Positions 12,664 to 14,176 of a DNA stretch of 14,176 nucleotides are shown here, in pieces; within the stretch, counting starts at the first letter, position 1, and each line of letters starts with the position of its first letter. Position numbers and translations under genes: made by a program. The stretch lies in assembly GCA_039680225.1 (NCBI GenBank), contig JBDKTK010000099.1:1-14176 (forward strand), in the 5' to 3' direction. The stretch comes from JBDKTK01 sp039680225 (GTDB taxonomy: Bacteria > Desulfobacterota > Syntrophia > Syntrophales > UBA4778). Below the pieces are notes generated by a model. The model was not told the DNA's origin, searched no databases, and saw only the letters and a program-made list of their open reading frames with translations.

Positions 12664-13047
12664 TCAGGCACTGGCCGGGCTTTTCTTTTTTCTCAGGGGC
12701 CGGAAGAAAAAGGACAGGGCGGTTGCGGCAAGGAATAAAATCGTCAGGGCCTGGACCTTCTTGAGTGTGAATTCGTCGACGTAAATGAGGGATTCCAGGC
12801 ACTCCGTTATGAACTGGCCGGGGTAGACCGAGCCGTGTCCGCCGGAACTCAGGGCGGCTTCCAGGTAAGTGAGCGGGCAGACGGTCCCTGTCGCCTGCAT
12901 GATGACCGTCCCGGCCAGGGCCGCAAAGTGGAATATTCGCATACGGCGCATGTTGAAAGCCGCCAGCACGGGCAGGCCGAGGATGAGGAACAGTATCCAG
13001 GCAAAATGCGCCGCGACGACAAAACCCGCGAGGATATTATTGACCAT
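12664..13047 (-). CDS. DUF2784-like small membrane protein
   Basis: A 127-residue protein with about four hydrophobic segments: 5-30, 38-56, a weaker one near 75-92, and 98-115. It ends in a basic tail (RPLRKKKSPASA). The start AAHFAWILFLILG and the GTVCPLTYLEAAL motif (54-66) followed by a G-x-F-I-x-x segment match what I recall of the DUF2784 family, whose function is unknown. The ATG at 13045-13047 is backed by a strong GGGAGG ribosome binding site (13053-13058 on the plus strand) five bases away. The stop codon begins on the base next to the last base of the Yip1-family stop, forming TGATCA. Confidence 0.8.
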   Translation of the reverse strand: MVNNILAGFVVAAHFAWILFLILGLPVLAAFNMRRMRIFHFAALAGTVIMQATGTVCPLTYLEAALSSGGHGSVYPGQFITECLESLIYVDEFTLKKVQALTILFLAATALSFFFRPLRKKKSPASA

Positions 13048-13319
13048 TCCCGCCTCCCTTCCTGATGCAGGCTATCAGAAAAAGTTCAAAGGATGCCGGA
13101 AAATAAACAACTCCCTGGAAATCCTGAAAAATGCATCCTGATCAGGCTCGTCATTCCCGCTTTTCAACATAGAGGGTATGACAAATTCTGAAAAGCGCGT
13201 CATGCGAGCGGGTCTGTTCAACAATCCATGCCTTATCAAGCCCTGTTTCCGTAATGGTTTTTAATCTCCCTGTTTTGTGATAAATTACCCCGAACCGAAA
13301 TGAACAGGAAAGGTCCCTT
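13048..13319. other. Divergent intergenic region between DUF2784-like gene and sirtuin
   Basis: No convincing gene is present; short open frames here lack ribosome binding sites and family character. It holds a 10-bp palindrome CCTGATCAGG at 13137-13146 and a 9-bp inverted repeat CGCTTTTCA/TGAAAAGCG (13158-13166 and 13189-13197) with a 22-base loop. Both divergent genes presumably have their promoters here, but I could not pick a -35/-10 pair with confidence; GATAAA at 13279-13284 is a weak -10 candidate for the sirtuin gene. Confidence 0.4.
13158..13197. repeat. 9-bp inverted repeat upstream of the sirtuin gene
   Basis: CGCTTTTCA at 13158-13166 is the exact reverse complement of TGAAAAGCG at 13189-13197. 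A nested GTCAT/ATGAC pairing (13150-13154 with 13178-13182) competes with it. It could be an operator or a decayed dispersed palindrome of the GTCATTCCCGC type; nothing in the sequence decides between them. Confidence 0.4.
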
Positions 13320-14096
13320 ATGTATCAACTAGTGATTGACCAGGGGATAAAGGACATTGCGGCAGGCATCCGGGAAGCGAAGCGGGTCGTGGTATTCACG
13401 GGAGCTGGGGTCAGCACCGAATCGGGCATCCCCGATTTCCGCAGCCCCGGCGGCATCTGGACAAAATTCGACCCGGAAGATTTTACGATCTACAAGTTCC
13501 TGAGCAACTCCGAGACGCGCAGGAAACAATGGAGAATCCTCGTGGAAAGCGGGCTCCTGTCGAAGGCTGAGCCCAACCGCGCCCACCTTGCAATCGCAGA
13601 GCTGGAGAGAATGGGCAAGCTCGATTGCGTCATCACCCAGAATATCGACAACCTGCACCAGAAAGCGGGGAATTCCCCCGACAGGGTTTTCGAACTGCAC
13701 GGAAACATGAACCGGGCCAAGTGCCTGGCCTGCGGGGCCGTTTTCCCCATGGAGCAGGCTCTGAAACAGCTCGAAAACGGCGATGAGCCGGAGTGTGAAA
13801 CCTGTGCCGGCATGCTCAAGCCCGATGTCGTATTTTTCGGGGAATCGCTCCCTGCCGAGGTCCTTTATGAGGCTACAAAACGTTCAAAGGTCTGCGACCT
13901 CTTCATCGTGATCGGGTCTTCGCTCGCCGTGTATCCGGCAGCATACATGCCGGCGTACGCGAAGGAGGGCGGGGCAAAGCTCGTTATTATCAACGCGAGC
14001 ACGACATCCCATGACCTGCAGGCCGACATCCTGGTCAATGCCGGGGCCGGCGATGTAATGGAAAAAGTATTAATGAGCTTGGGAGAAAACTCATGA
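13320..14096 (+). CDS. cobB: SIR2-family NAD-dependent protein deacylase (sirtuin)
   Basis: Sirtuins remove acyl groups from lysines, consuming NAD and releasing nicotinamide and O-acyl-ADP-ribose; this one is predicted cytoplasmic. The 258 residues cover the full catalytic core: GAGVSTESGIPDFR (28-41), TQNIDNLH (106-113), catalytic His127 in ELHGNMNRAKC, zinc Cys135-x2-Cys138 and Cys159-x2-Cys162, KPDVVFFGE, GSSLAVYPAA, and a NAS nucleotide-binding stretch near the C-terminus. The layout resembles Thermotoga Sir2 more than E. coli CobB. I see no Tyr-x-x-Arg pair that would mark a SIRT5-type desuccinylase, so deacetylation is the likelier activity. FRSPGG replaces the more common FRGP-G. The ATG has an AGGAAAGG ribosome binding site six bases upstream. 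Its stop overlaps the next gene as ATGA. Confidence 0.95.
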   Translation: MYQLVIDQGIKDIAAGIREAKRVVVFTGAGVSTESGIPDFRSPGGIWTKFDPEDFTIYKFLSNSETRRKQWRILVESGLLSKAEPNRAHLAIAELERMGKLDCVITQNIDNLHQKAGNSPDRVFELHGNMNRAKCLACGAVFPMEQALKQLENGDEPECETCAGMLKPDVVFFGESLPAEVLYEATKRSKVCDLFIVIGSSLAVYPAAYMPAYAKEGGAKLVIINASTTSHDLQADILVNAGAGDVMEKVLMSLGENS

Positions 14097-14176
14097 AGAC
14101 GGCGATTTTAAGATTACTGTTATTTATGGCAATACTTGCCGCACTCTGTTCCTGTAAAGGCATGAATGCGTTTTCG
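14093..14176 (+). CDS. Exported protein, probable lipoprotein, N-terminus only (runs off window)
   Basis: Twenty-eight codons are visible. They begin with a basic start (MKTAILR) and a hydrophobic run (LLLFMAILAALCSC) ending in an L-C-S-C lipobox-like motif, then K-G. This looks like a signal peptide, most likely of a lipoprotein acylated on the second Cys (residue 21). The ATG overlaps the sirtuin stop by four bases and has GGGAG seven bases upstream (14081-14085), so the two genes are probably translated from one mRNA. Too little is present to name a function. Confidence 0.75.
   Translation, partial: MKTAILRLLLFMAILAALCSCKGMNAFS

Overview
The window looks like the chromosome of a GC-rich, Gram-negative bacterium. 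It encodes periplasmic SurA/PrsA-type foldases, a lipoprotein signal, and standard bacterial repair and biosynthesis enzymes. The mfd-foldase-foldase order, the proA-nadD pair and a bacterial archaemetzincin would suit a Deltaproteobacteria/Desulfobacterota-like (or possibly Nitrospirota-like) genome. That placement is inference only; no rRNA or other phylogenetic marker gene was seen. There is no prophage, insertion sequence, CRISPR array or tRNA gene that I can support.

Layout. (1) 1-249: the 3' end of nadA (quinolinate synthase). (2) 250-515: a non-coding stretch with two composite palindromic (REP/BIME-like) units. (3) 516-8939, + strand: mfd, a lipoprotein parvulin-type foldase, a SurA-like periplasmic foldase and, after a third REP-like palindrome, uvrA. 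This block joins transcription-coupled repair (Mfd displaces stalled RNA polymerase and recruits UvrA) with outer-membrane protein folding. (4) 8940-9053: a C/G-rich nested inverted repeat between convergent genes. (5) 9054-11927, - strand: an archaemetzincin zinc protease, then nadD and proA. The last two form an ATGA-overlapping pair transcribed proA to nadD, with a good sigma-70-like promoter upstream. A/T-rich direct repeats flank the pair. (6) 12139-13047: a Yip1-family membrane protein (+) and a DUF2784-like membrane protein (-), convergent with abutting stop codons. (7) 13320-14176, + strand: a SIR2-family NAD-dependent deacylase overlapping by ATGA the start of an exported, probably lipoprotein gene that runs off the window.

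Several genes touch NAD: nadA and nadD make it, and the sirtuin consumes it. They lie in separate transcription units, so a shared function is not established. The most unusual items are the archaemetzincin, which resembles animal AMZ2 more than the short archaeal enzymes; the REP-like family, whose arms vary in a compensated way around a fixed core; and the tandem parvulins, both of which have Gln where the first catalytic-site His is expected. I did not find a convincing new multi-gene system.
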